64,000 nt of DNA, taken from contig CAXPOZ010000004.1 in NCBI GenBank assembly GCA_964219355.1, forward strand, positions 186,001 through 250,000. Direction: 5' to 3'. The notes under the pieces are model-generated. The model did not search any database. It worked only from the letters and a program-made list of their open reading frames with translations, and had not been told where the DNA came from. Source of the stretch: Parvularcula sp964219355. GTDB lineage: Bacteria > Pseudomonadota > Alphaproteobacteria > Caulobacterales > Parvularculaceae. This document shows positions 41,533-49,787 of this stretch, piece by piece; the first letter of the stretch is position 1; every line of letters starts with the position of its first letter. Both the position numbers and the translations under genes were made by a program.

Positions 41533-42576
41533 CTACCCCTTACCGCCAAGCCCAAGCCGCGCGCCGTCAAAGCCGCGCTGGCGGATCCCGTCGGCCCAGT
41601 CATCATTCCCCAGATACCAGTCGACCGTCTCGGCCATGCCCTCTTCGAGGGTTTTGGCCGGCGTCCAGCCAAGCTCGCGCTCGATTTTTGAGCAATCGAC
41701 CGCATAGCGCAGATCGTGCCCCGGACGATCGGTTACGAAAGTGATCAGCTTTTCATGCGGCGCATTGGCCGGGAAGCGTTCATCCATCAGCCTGCAGATC
41801 GTGCGGACAAGATCGATATTGGTCATCTCTGCCCGGCCGCCGACATTATAGGTCTCGCCGGGCACGCCTTCACTCGCAACCAGCAGAAGCGCGGATGCGT
41901 GGTCACCGACATAAAGCCAATCGCGAACATTCTCGCCCTTCCCGTAAACCGGGATCGGCTTTTGACCGCGCGCGGCGTCGATCACGACCGGGATCAGTTT
42001 CTCTGGGAACTGATAGGGCCCGTAATTGTTCGAGCAGTTGGAGATGACGACTGGCAGACCGAACGTCTCCCCCCATGCCCGGACCAGCATATCGGACGAG
42101 GCTTTCGATGCCGAATAGGGGGAGTTCGGACGATAGTTTGACTCTTCGGTAAACTCGCCTGTCGCACCGAGGCTGCCGAAGACTTCATCCGTCGAGATAT
42201 GATGGAAGCGGAAACCCTCCGGGGCGCCTGCTTCCTTATAATCCCGCGCTGCTTCGAGCAGGCGGAAAGTGCCGATGATATTGGTCTCGATAAAAGCCGC
42301 CGGCCCGTCGATCGAGCGGTCAACATGGCTCTCGGCGGCCAGATGCATGATCGTGTCGGGGCAGAAGCCCATGACCAGCTCGGCCATCTTCTTACCGTCG
42401 CAGATATCGGCCTCAACGAATTCATAATTCGGGCTGTCTGCGATGGGCGTCAGGTTCTCAAGGTTCGCCGCATAGGTGAGCTTGTCCACATTCAGGACAG
42501 TATGGCCGTCGGCAATCGCCTGCCGGATCACGGCCGATCCGATAAACCCCGCCCCGCCTGTCACCATTAACCGCAT
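41533..42576 (-). CDS. rfbB: dTDP-glucose 4,6-dehydratase
   Basis: Converts dTDP-glucose to dTDP-4-keto-6-deoxyglucose. It is 347 aa. The NAD-binding motif is TGGAGFIGSA near the N-terminus, then HLAAESHVDRSIDGP, HISTDEVFGSLG, and the catalytic PYSASKASSDMLVRAW (Y-x-x-x-K), with NCSNNYGPYQFPEKLIP and GENVRDWLYVGDH. The ATG at 42576 (MRLMVTGGAGF) has GGGGAGA about seven bases upstream; an ATG two codons earlier is too near the SD. It heads the rfbBDA operon; rfbC is missing from this locus. Confidence 0.96.
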   Translation of the reverse strand: MRLMVTGGAGFIGSAVIRQAIADGHTVLNVDKLTYAANLENLTPIADSPNYEFVEADICDGKKMAELVMGFCPDTIMHLAAESHVDRSIDGPAAFIETNIIGTFRLLEAARDYKEAGAPEGFRFHHISTDEVFGSLGATGEFTEESNYRPNSPYSASKASSDMLVRAWGETFGLPVVISNCSNNYGPYQFPEKLIPVVIDAARGQKPIPVYGKGENVRDWLYVGDHASALLLVASEGVPGETYNVGGRAEMTNIDLVRTICRLMDERFPANAPHEKLITFVTDRPGHDLRYAVDCSKIERELGWTPAKTLEEGMAETVDWYLGNDDWADGIRQRGFDGARLGLGGKG

Positions 42577-42679
42577 GAACATTCTCCCCTTTTTGGGCCC
42601 AGACAAGATTGGCCCCTGCCCCGCCCTATGACACGGGTCTAAGCAGATGCCAATTTCGGGCCGCAAGGGCAGACCGCGA

Positions 42680-44020
42680 TCAAGAGATAGCGAGGGCGTC
42701 CTTCACGCGGGCCGCGATCACGTCTGCGACGCTGTCGAGGGGGATGTTTTCCTTCTCACCGGTCGCGCGGGATTTGACCTCAACCTGACCGTCTTTCAGG
42801 CCGCGCGGGCCGATGGTCAGGATATAGGGCAGCCCGATCAGATCCATGCGTGCGAATTTCTCGCCCGCCCGATCGCCTGTCTCATCGTAAAGCACTTCGA
42901 CGCCTTGCGCTTCGAGCGCGGCATAGAGGCGCTCGGACGCCGTATCGCAATCGGCATCGCCTGATTTGATATTGACGAGCCCGACATGGAACGGCGCGAC
43001 GGCCATCGGCCATTTGCAGCCCTCTTCGTCGTGATAGGCCTCGATCAATGCGCCCATCAGGCGGGAGACGCCCACCCCGTAAGAGCCCATCTCGATGAAA
43101 CTCTTGCCGTCCGGGCCCTCGACATAAGCATTCATGGGCTCGGAATATTTCGTGCCGAAATAGAAGATGTGCCCGACCTCGATACCGCGGGCATTCATCC
43201 GCTCACCTTCAGGGATCGCCTCGAATTCCTCAGGCGTATGCATTTCATCCGTGGCCGCATATTTCGACGTCCACTGCTCGAACAGGGGTTCAAGATCGCC
43301 GTCGAAATCAAGATCGGCGGGCGGCAGGGACATGTCCATCAGATCCTTATGGACGAAGACTTCCGACTCGCCGGTCTCAGCGAGGACGATGAATTCATGG
43401 CTGAGATCGCCGCCAATGGGGCCGGTATCGGCGCGCATCGGAATAGCCTTCAGCCCCATCCGCCCGAAGGTGCGCAGGTAGGCGGCGAACATCTTCAGAT
43501 AGCTTTTGCGCGCGCCCGCGGCATCGACATCAAAGCTGTAAGTGTCCTTCATCAGGAACTCACGGCCCCGCATGACACCGAAACGCGGCCGCACCTCGTC
43601 GCGAAACTTCCACTGGATGTGGTAGAGCATCTGCGGCAGCGCCTTGTAAGATTTAATCCCTGAGCGGATGATTGCTGTGATCATCTCCTCATTGGTCGGG
43701 CCATAGAGCATCTCGCGGTCATGCCGGTCGGTAATGCGCAGCATCTCAGGCCCATAGGCGTCATAGCGCCCTGATTCATGCCACAGCGTCGCCGGCTGGA
43801 TTGTCGGCATCAGCATCTCGACGGCGCCCGCGCGGTTCTGTTCCTCGCGCACGATCTGCTCGATCTTTTTGAGAACCCGGTGGCCAAGCGGAAGCCAGGC
43901 ATAAATCCCCGCCGCTTGCTGGCGGATCATACCGCCGCGCAGCATCAGGCGGTGCGAGGCGATCTGGGCGTCGCCCGGGGTTTCTTTGAGGAGCGGCAGG
44001 TGAAAGCGGCTGAGGCGCAT
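42680..44020 (-). CDS. proS: Prolyl-tRNA synthetase (short, alphaproteobacterial type)
   Basis: Charges tRNA-Pro. The protein is 446 aa, the short bacterial form without the INS editing domain found in the E. coli type (about 570 aa), as usual for alphaproteobacteria. Class II motifs: RLMLRGGMIRQQAAGIYAWLPLG near the N-terminus, YHIQWKFRDEVRPRFGVMRGREFLMKDTYSFD for motif 2, and GSYGVGVSRLMGALIEAYHDE for motif 3. The C-terminal anticodon-binding domain (LYAALEAQGVEVLYDETGDRAGEKF) is present. A separate YbaK-type editing factor, if any, is not in this window. Confidence 0.96.
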   Translation of the reverse strand: MRLSRFHLPLLKETPGDAQIASHRLMLRGGMIRQQAAGIYAWLPLGHRVLKKIEQIVREEQNRAGAVEMLMPTIQPATLWHESGRYDAYGPEMLRITDRHDREMLYGPTNEEMITAIIRSGIKSYKALPQMLYHIQWKFRDEVRPRFGVMRGREFLMKDTYSFDVDAAGARKSYLKMFAAYLRTFGRMGLKAIPMRADTGPIGGDLSHEFIVLAETGESEVFVHKDLMDMSLPPADLDFDGDLEPLFEQWTSKYAATDEMHTPEEFEAIPEGERMNARGIEVGHIFYFGTKYSEPMNAYVEGPDGKSFIEMGSYGVGVSRLMGALIEAYHDEEGCKWPMAVAPFHVGLVNIKSGDADCDTASERLYAALEAQGVEVLYDETGDRAGEKFARMDLIGLPYILTIGPRGLKDGQVEVKSRATGEKENIPLDSVADVIAARVKDALAIS

Positions 44021-44154
44021 GGGCTGGTTCCGGTAGAGAGATAATCAACACAAGGCCTTACCGCTACCGTGAGTGCGGTCAAGAGAGCTTAAGCCCATTC
44101 CACTCGCTCAATCGTGGTTAGAACTTGGCCGCAGAGGTGCTATCGACGACCGAT

Positions 44155-44580
44155 ATGGACCAACTAGAATATTTTCACCTGCCACCAGGGGGAACACCCC
44201 CAGAGCTGAGCTGCCAACAACCTTTTGCAGCGGTCGTCGTCATCAAAGCTGATATTTCGGCAGAATGGCGTCGTTCTGTGTCGAGATGGTTAGTCCAATC
44301 AGGCTGTCTTTACATGATGGCATGGGGAACAGAAAGCTCCGCATGGGACGATAGTGTGGATCACGCTAATCTTGAAGCATTTGATTATGATGAAATACCT
44401 GACGAGCATTTGGTGATGACGACTTGGCACGACAATGAACCGTTAGAAGATGTCCTCTGGTTCGCCACCAATTCACTCGAGCATCCAGTAAGAAAAATCG
44501 CGCGCCTGATCTTGATCGACATCTCAACACAGGAGCGACGTATCGAGATCATGAATTCAATCGCGCGGTCAGCTGACTAA
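44155..44580 (+). CDS. Small cytoplasmic protein resembling DUF7684, function unknown
   Basis: 141 aa. No signal or membrane segment. Segments such as SGCLYMMAWGTESSAWDDSVDHANLE and HLVMTTWHDNEPLEDVLWFATNS resemble a family I recall as DUF7684, whose members have no known activity; this match is from memory. The segment is lower in GC and uses rarer codons than its neighbours, suggesting transfer. The start is uncertain: ATG at 44155 lacks a good SD, and a TTG at 44125 is in frame. It stands alone between proS (divergent) and an outer-membrane protein gene (convergent). Confidence 0.6.
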   Translation: MDQLEYFHLPPGGTPPELSCQQPFAAVVVIKADISAEWRRSVSRWLVQSGCLYMMAWGTESSAWDDSVDHANLEAFDYDEIPDEHLVMTTWHDNEPLEDVLWFATNSLEHPVRKIARLILIDISTQERRIEIMNSIARSAD

Positions 44581-44619
44581 AACTGAAGAAAGCCGCTAAA
44601 CACAGCCAGAAAGCTGCGC

Positions 44620-45819
44620 TCAGAAATAGCGCGTCAGCCGGAGGGTGACATGGCTGTCCCGCTCGAAGGCGGCCAGCAGATTGTCATCCGCCACATTGAC
44701 GAAAAAGCGGGCCTCGACCTCGCCTGTCCAGTTCTGGCCGAATCGGCGCGACGCCTCGACGAGCCCTGAAGTCGAGCCATCCTCGACATCGGAAATGGCC
44801 CCGGCAAGAATGCTCGTGTCCTGAATATCGTTGCGCGCATAGCGCGCGCCGAAGAAGACATCATGCTCGAATGCAGATGGGGGCGCTGTGCCCTCGTCCC
44901 GGCCGTCATAGAGATATTCGACGAGGACGCCGAGGTCCGCCCCGCTCTCGGTCACGCCAAAGAATGTGTATTCGACCCCGCCGACAGCCGCCGCGAAGGT
45001 GTCACCCTGCCCCTCACGGACAATGCCTTCGAATTTCCACAGCCAGGCATCTTTCGTATACTGCGCATCGATGCCAGCTTGTGTGATCTGCTCATAATTG
45101 GGCCGGAAGACCGGGCCCAGATCCTTGTCGACACCCGGCACAAAGCCTGGCTCGCGCGAGGTACCGTGAAAGAGGCTGACCCCGACATCCCAGTCACCGA
45201 AGAAATTGGAATAGCGCGCGGCGACATCGGTGTGCCATTCCTCGTCATCATCCTCATAAAGCGCGCGGTCAGGATCGACGGGCACACCGAACCGCAGGCG
45301 GCCCTCTTCCCCCGGAAAGGTCCGCTCCCGGAAATAAGGCAGAAGAAAGAGATCAAGCTGGCCCCAGTCTTTCAGCAGGCTGAGCTTGACCATGGGCTGG
45401 CCGAGCTTGTCCTCTTCGTCGATATCCTCAACGCCGTCGGTCTGGTTGATGACATCGACAAGGTGACGGCTTTCGGTCACGCCCCAGAAAATCTTGGTCG
45501 CGCCGATCAGGAGGTCGAACTCATCGCCCGCATAGCGGTAATAGGCTTCGCGCAGATCGAGATGCGTGCGCTCATCATCCTCGCCATCGATGCGGGCGAA
45601 GGGCGCGAGCACGAACTGGTGCCGCCCGTCAGCTGATTCATGCACAGCTTCGGCATTGAGGATCAGCGAGGGCTGCCAGGTTTCAAGCTGGCCGGGATAG
45701 GCTGGATCCTCGACGAAAATCCGCGCCTCCGCCCCGATATCGGCACTAAACTCCCAGTCCTGCGCCGCCGCCGGGCTGGCAAGAAGGCCGCCAAGGGCCG
45801 TCAGGATGATCGCGCGCAT
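44620..45819 (-). CDS. Outer-membrane beta-barrel protein linked to an RND/MMPL exporter
   Basis: 399 aa with a signal peptide (MRAIILTALGGLLASPAAA) and a mature part of alternating aromatic-rich strands ending in Phe (HVTLRLTRYF), the outer-membrane insertion signal. Segments LREAYYRYAGDEFDLLIGATKIFWGVTESRHLVDVINQTD and LVEYLYDGRD occur in a porin-like group often found next to LolA-like and MMPL-type exporter genes. The ATG at 45819 has GGAGG upstream. It is third after exporter and LolA-like genes on one strand. Transport of a lipid or hydrophobic compound across the outer membrane is inferred from context only. Confidence 0.78.
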   Translation of the reverse strand: MRAIILTALGGLLASPAAAQDWEFSADIGAEARIFVEDPAYPGQLETWQPSLILNAEAVHESADGRHQFVLAPFARIDGEDDERTHLDLREAYYRYAGDEFDLLIGATKIFWGVTESRHLVDVINQTDGVEDIDEEDKLGQPMVKLSLLKDWGQLDLFLLPYFRERTFPGEEGRLRFGVPVDPDRALYEDDDEEWHTDVAARYSNFFGDWDVGVSLFHGTSREPGFVPGVDKDLGPVFRPNYEQITQAGIDAQYTKDAWLWKFEGIVREGQGDTFAAAVGGVEYTFFGVTESGADLGVLVEYLYDGRDEGTAPPSAFEHDVFFGARYARNDIQDTSILAGAISDVEDGSTSGLVEASRRFGQNWTGEVEARFFVNVADDNLLAAFERDSHVTLRLTRYF

Positions 45820-45841
45820 GGACTGGCCCTCCCCGTTTCGG

Positions 45842-46681
45842 TCAGCGGATCCGGTTCAGCACACCTTTGACGAAATCGCCATCGGTCAGCTCAACCGAAA
45901 AATCGAATTCGCCATAGACAAGGTCGGTCTCCTTATTGGTCTGGTGATTGACCATGGAGAGCTTCTTTGCCCGCCAGACACCGTCATATTCAGTGTAATC
46001 GGAAAACATCAGTGTCTTGAGGAGCGAGTCCTTGCGGTCATAGAATTCAAGCTTCCTGACCTGATAAACTTCCTGGTCAACATAGGAGACTTGGCGGGTG
46101 TAGCCTGAATTCTCATAAAGCGGATAGCGCTCGACGATATCAACGGTCATGCCGTCAAGCTCACCCTCGCCGACATATTTGTACGAGTACTTATTAAGCT
46201 CCGTCGAGGTGAAATCCTCAAAGGCGAATTCAGAGCCGACAAACGGTCCCGACTTGTTCGCCGAGCTGATCCGCTTGACCCGGTTGAGGGCCGGCAGGAA
46301 GAGCCATTGATCGTCCGGCTCCAGAATTTTTGCATGGCTGAGGAGAGCCGTGCCCGCAACATCGCGCGGCGTCTCGAAGATCACGAGGGATTTATCCCCG
46401 ACGCTTTCATTCTCGCGCTCCAGTGTCTTGAAGCTCAGCTCACGGGAGGTTTCCTGCCCCGCCGCATTGCGCAGGACCATGGTCGCGGTGACTTCCGAGC
46501 TGCCAAATCCGTTGTCGGAACGATCTGACCGGGCCGCGACCTCATAGCCCTTCTCATCGCTCTTCTCGCGCGACATCGAGGCGCCGTCTTCTTGCGCGAA
46601 TGCGGCAGGCGCGGTGACGGCCATGAGAGCCGTTGCAGCGAGCAGGCTACGAGATGTTCGAGATAGAGAAGTAAGACGCAT
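45842..46681 (-). CDS. Outer membrane lipoprotein-sorting protein (LolA-like, PF17131 type)
   Basis: 279 aa periplasmic protein: signal peptide (SLLAATALMAVTAPAAFAQ), then a LolA/VioE-like half-barrel. Family segments are GQETSRELSFKTLERENESVGDKSLVIFETPRDVAGTALL, DDQWLFLPALNRVKRISSANKSGPFVGSEFAFEDF and the C-terminal strand run GVWRAKKLSMVNHQTNKETDL. These proteins accompany MMPL-type RND exporters and probably carry a lipid ligand. Starts are possible at 46681, 46687 and 46699; I chose 46681 for its 10-base SD spacing (AAGGA). Any of them lies within the exporter's last codons (overlap of at least 35 bases). Confidence 0.85.
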   Translation of the reverse strand: MRLTSLSRTSRSLLAATALMAVTAPAAFAQEDGASMSREKSDEKGYEVAARSDRSDNGFGSSEVTATMVLRNAAGQETSRELSFKTLERENESVGDKSLVIFETPRDVAGTALLSHAKILEPDDQWLFLPALNRVKRISSANKSGPFVGSEFAFEDFTSTELNKYSYKYVGEGELDGMTVDIVERYPLYENSGYTRQVSYVDQEVYQVRKLEFYDRKDSLLKTLMFSDYTEYDGVWRAKKLSMVNHQTNKETDLVYGEFDFSVELTDGDFVKGVLNRIR

Positions 46682-49046
46682 TGCCATGGTTTCCTTCATA
46701 TGTCGGTTTGGGGTCGCGGTCGGTCCAGATGAGGAGCGCCGGCAGGAAGAGGAAGTCGAGGATGAGGGCGAAGACAATCGACATCGCCGTCAGAAGGCCC
46801 ATATCCGCCACCACCTTGAAGGTGGAGAACATCAGGAGCGTAAAACCGAGCGAGAGGATCACCGTGTTGAGGAAGATGGCGAGCCCCACCGTGCGGAAGG
46901 CATAGCGGACCGCATTCTCTGGCGAGAGGCCCTCTTCCCTACGTGCCCGGAGATATTTGGTCATCAGATGCACCGTGTCATCGACCACGATCCCAAGGCT
47001 GATCGCTGCAATCACCGCGATGGAGAAGCCAACCTGCCCGACAATCAGCGCCCATGCGCCGAACGCAGTCAGGATCGGCAGTGCATTGGGCACAAGACTA
47101 AGCAAGCCGAGCCGGAAGCTGCGTAATGAGATCATCATGATGATGGAGATCAGGATGACGGCAATGATCGTCCCCCGGATCATCTGCTCGATATTCCGGT
47201 CGGTGATGAAGGTGAACATCACTTGCGTCGAGGTCGGCACAGGGCGCAGATCTTCAGGGAAATGTTCCGCAATATAGGCTTCGGCATCGGCAAGGAACTG
47301 CTTGGTGGCCGCCGTTGAGACACTGTCCCCGGCATTCAGATTGCCGACCGTGGCCGTCACCCGGCTTGCCGATTTGTCGACATTGATCCTGTCATTGAGA
47401 TCGAGCCCGTAAGGCAGCGACAGCTCATAAAGAAGCAGGTATTGCGCGGCCAACTCCCGGTCGTCCGGCAGGCGGTAATAGGCCGGATCATCCTCATGCA
47501 GATTACGGTTGAGCCGCTTCATGATGTCGGAGATCGAATAGACGTGGGTCACGATCTCCTGCTGGCGCAACCAGACAGTGAAATCTTCCAGACGCGCGAG
47601 ATATTCAGGGTCAGAGACACCGCCCGGTTCGCCTGCCTCAACCGAGAACTCGATCGGGTAGAGGCCGAAATATTCTGCGGCTGCGTCACTGGCCGTGCGG
47701 AACGGGATGCGTTCGTCGAAATATTTCGTCCACTGATCGTTGAACTCGATCCGCGGGATCTGGGCGATCAAGGTGCCAGCCAGAACAATCGAGAAGAGCG
47801 CCGCTAGACCTTTGCGCCTGACGATCAGATCGCCGACCCCTTCGATGAAATGGGCGCCCGATGCCCCCTCTTCTGCCTCTTTCGGTTTGAATGGCAAAAG
47901 CGAGATCAGCGCCGGCAGGAGGGTAACCGCGAGGAACCACGCCGCACCGATGCCTGCCGCGGACATGTTGCCCAGATGCCGGAAGGGCGGTGCATCGGAG
48001 AAATTGAGCGCCATGAAGCCGACAATGGTAGTCAGGGAGGTAATCCCGACGGCCAGGAAATTGATCCGCATGGCATCGATCAACGCCTCACGCTTGGCCA
48101 TGCCGCTGCGCATCTTGGTCCGCATCGTCAGTAGGATATGCACGCAATCCGCCACTGCCAGCGTCAGCACAACAATGACGGAGGACAAGGCCAGCGGCGT
48201 GATCGCGACGCGCATAATGCCGCCCGTCCCGACAGCAACTGCCGCGGACAGAATGACGACCATCATCACGGCGATGGTCGCGGAGATCGACCGGATCGCC
48301 AGCATGGTCAGTAGCATGACGACGCCGAACATGATTGGCACGAGAGTTGAGAAATCGGACTGCCCGCTTTCGGTGAAGGAGACATTGAGCATCGCCACAC
48401 CTGTCAGCCGCACCTCGACCCCGGGGTGGTTCTCTGTCACCTGATCGCGCAAGGCCCGCGCGGCTTCTGCGACTTCGAAAATCTCATTGGCGTCGTTTTC
48501 AGGATACTGAATGACGACATTGACAGCCGTTGCATCGGCATTAGGCGCGATCAACTGGCCATTGAGCAGCGGTTCGGCTAGCGCGATACGCTTTTTCTCG
48601 GCGAACTCTTCAGCGCTCAGGCTTGATGGATCCGGGATCAGATCCTCGACGATCAGATCGTCTTCTTCGGCATAGGAATGCTGGAAATTGGTCAGGCTGT
48701 CGACACGGATCGAATAAGGGATCTGCCAGCCACCGGCCGTCAATTCCGAGACGGCGAGCATCACCTCTTCATTGAAGACATCACCGCCTTCCCTTGATCG
48801 TACAAGGAAGAAGATATTGTCGTTCTTGGTGTAGGTGTCCTGGAACGTCTCGAAGGCCGTCAGCTCCGGATTCTCTTTCGAGAAGAAGACCCGGTAATTA
48901 TTGCCCTCGGTCATATGCTGGGCCTGATAGCCGATAAAGAGAGCAGCTGCGATCGTCAGTGGAATGACGAAGAAGCGCCAGGCGAGCACGAATGACGAAA
49001 GGCGGACCGCAAACTGGTCAACCGCGGTCCGGGGTCTGAGCGCCAT
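46647..49046 (-). CDS. MMPL/RND-family exporter
   Basis: 799 aa inner-membrane protein with an RND-like two-fold repeat: helix 1 (FFVIPLTIAAALFIGYQAQ), a large periplasmic loop (EGNNYRVFFSKENPELTAFETFQDTYTKNDNIFFLV), a helix bundle with LTLAVADCVHILLTMRTKMRSGM, and a second half with AAISLGIVVDDTVHLMTKYLRARREEGLS. These 'D-x-x-x-H' signatures are those of MMPL/HpnN-type lipid exporters. The ATG at 49046 has AGGAG seven bases upstream. Downstream genes encode LolA-like and outer-membrane proteins, so export of a hydrophobic cargo towards the outer membrane is inferred. Confidence 0.9.
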   Translation of the reverse strand: MALRPRTAVDQFAVRLSSFVLAWRFFVIPLTIAAALFIGYQAQHMTEGNNYRVFFSKENPELTAFETFQDTYTKNDNIFFLVRSREGGDVFNEEVMLAVSELTAGGWQIPYSIRVDSLTNFQHSYAEEDDLIVEDLIPDPSSLSAEEFAEKKRIALAEPLLNGQLIAPNADATAVNVVIQYPENDANEIFEVAEAARALRDQVTENHPGVEVRLTGVAMLNVSFTESGQSDFSTLVPIMFGVVMLLTMLAIRSISATIAVMMVVILSAAVAVGTGGIMRVAITPLALSSVIVVLTLAVADCVHILLTMRTKMRSGMAKREALIDAMRINFLAVGITSLTTIVGFMALNFSDAPPFRHLGNMSAAGIGAAWFLAVTLLPALISLLPFKPKEAEEGASGAHFIEGVGDLIVRRKGLAALFSIVLAGTLIAQIPRIEFNDQWTKYFDERIPFRTASDAAAEYFGLYPIEFSVEAGEPGGVSDPEYLARLEDFTVWLRQQEIVTHVYSISDIMKRLNRNLHEDDPAYYRLPDDRELAAQYLLLYELSLPYGLDLNDRINVDKSASRVTATVGNLNAGDSVSTAATKQFLADAEAYIAEHFPEDLRPVPTSTQVMFTFITDRNIEQMIRGTIIAVILISIIMMISLRSFRLGLLSLVPNALPILTAFGAWALIVGQVGFSIAVIAAISLGIVVDDTVHLMTKYLRARREEGLSPENAVRYAFRTVGLAIFLNTVILSLGFTLLMFSTFKVVADMGLLTAMSIVFALILDFLFLPALLIWTDRDPKPTYEGNHGNASYFSISNIS

Positions 49047-49077
49047 TGGGGGTCTCCTCGCTGACTGAGACCAAATA

Positions 49078-49095
49078 TCAGAACGATCGTTCTGA
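49078..49095 (-). promoter_or_regulatory. Perfect 18-bp palindrome, likely TetR-family operator
   Basis: TCAGAACGATCGTTCTGA is identical to its reverse complement. It lies two bases after the tetR stop codon and 31 bases before the exporter start. The AACGATCGTT core is of the kind bound by TetR-family dimers. Repression of the exporter operon by the adjacent TetR protein is the simplest reading; binding is not shown. Confidence 0.7.
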
Positions 49096-49097
49096 CG

Positions 49098-49700
49098 TCA
49101 AGTGGACGGTTTCATTTTCAGGCTATCGACGATCTGATTGATTGCCAACAAAAGGGATTCCCGGCTGCGTCCCATGCGTGCCTGAACGCCCGTCGAGAAG
49201 TAAATTGCGGTCGACATCTCAGCAAAAGCCTGAGGCGAAATACTGGTCGAGGCACGGCCCTCGGCCTGGGCTTTGGCAAACCCCTTGGCGAATAGTGAGC
49301 CGATAGCATCAGAGCATTCTTCCATCTTCGCGGCGATATCCTGGTCCTTGGCGGCAACATCCACAGCCGTCGTGCAGATCAAGCAACCGGCGGGGAACAT
49401 CTCGGGGTCCAGCATTTTCGCAATCAGGGCCCGACGAGCCGCATCGAAAGGATCAATGCCGGGTTCCTCAAGGAACAGTTGGATCTGCTGATAAGCCTCA
49501 GTGGAGTAGTGATCGAGACAGGCGAGGAAGATTTCCTTCTTGCCGCCAAAGGTCTGGTAGAGTGCATAGCGGTTCATGCCGGTCGCTTCGACGAGATCGC
49601 CAATCGACACCCCGTCATAGCCATTACGCCAGAACAGCTCTGTTGCGACCTCGATCACATGCAGGCTTCGGCTTTCAATTTCGGCAGGGGCAATCGTCAT
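49098..49700 (-). CDS. TetR/AcrR-family transcriptional regulator
   Basis: 200 aa. The N-terminal helix-turn-helix is clear: VIEVATELFWRNGYDGVSIGDLVEATGMNRYALYQTFGGKKEIFLACL (about residues 15-62). The C-terminal ligand domain includes two cysteines in GCLICTTAVDVAAKD, a segment common in TetR regulators of the TetR_C_16/AefR-like type. The ligand is unknown. It lies 51 bases upstream of the exporter gene on the same strand, with a perfect 18-bp palindrome in that gap, so control of the exporter/LolA-like/outer-membrane operon is likely. No second palindrome copy is visible upstream of its own start. Confidence 0.92.
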   Translation of the reverse strand: MTIAPAEIESRSLHVIEVATELFWRNGYDGVSIGDLVEATGMNRYALYQTFGGKKEIFLACLDHYSTEAYQQIQLFLEEPGIDPFDAARRALIAKMLDPEMFPAGCLICTTAVDVAAKDQDIAAKMEECSDAIGSLFAKGFAKAQAEGRASTSISPQAFAEMSTAIYFSTGVQARMGRSRESLLLAINQIVDSLKMKPST

Positions 49701-49787
49701 GAATGTCTCATAGCACTAAAATACGCATAACCAGTATGTCAGCCCCGCATTATCTGTCGCCTTGGCGGTTCCGTCAAAAGCGGAGCT

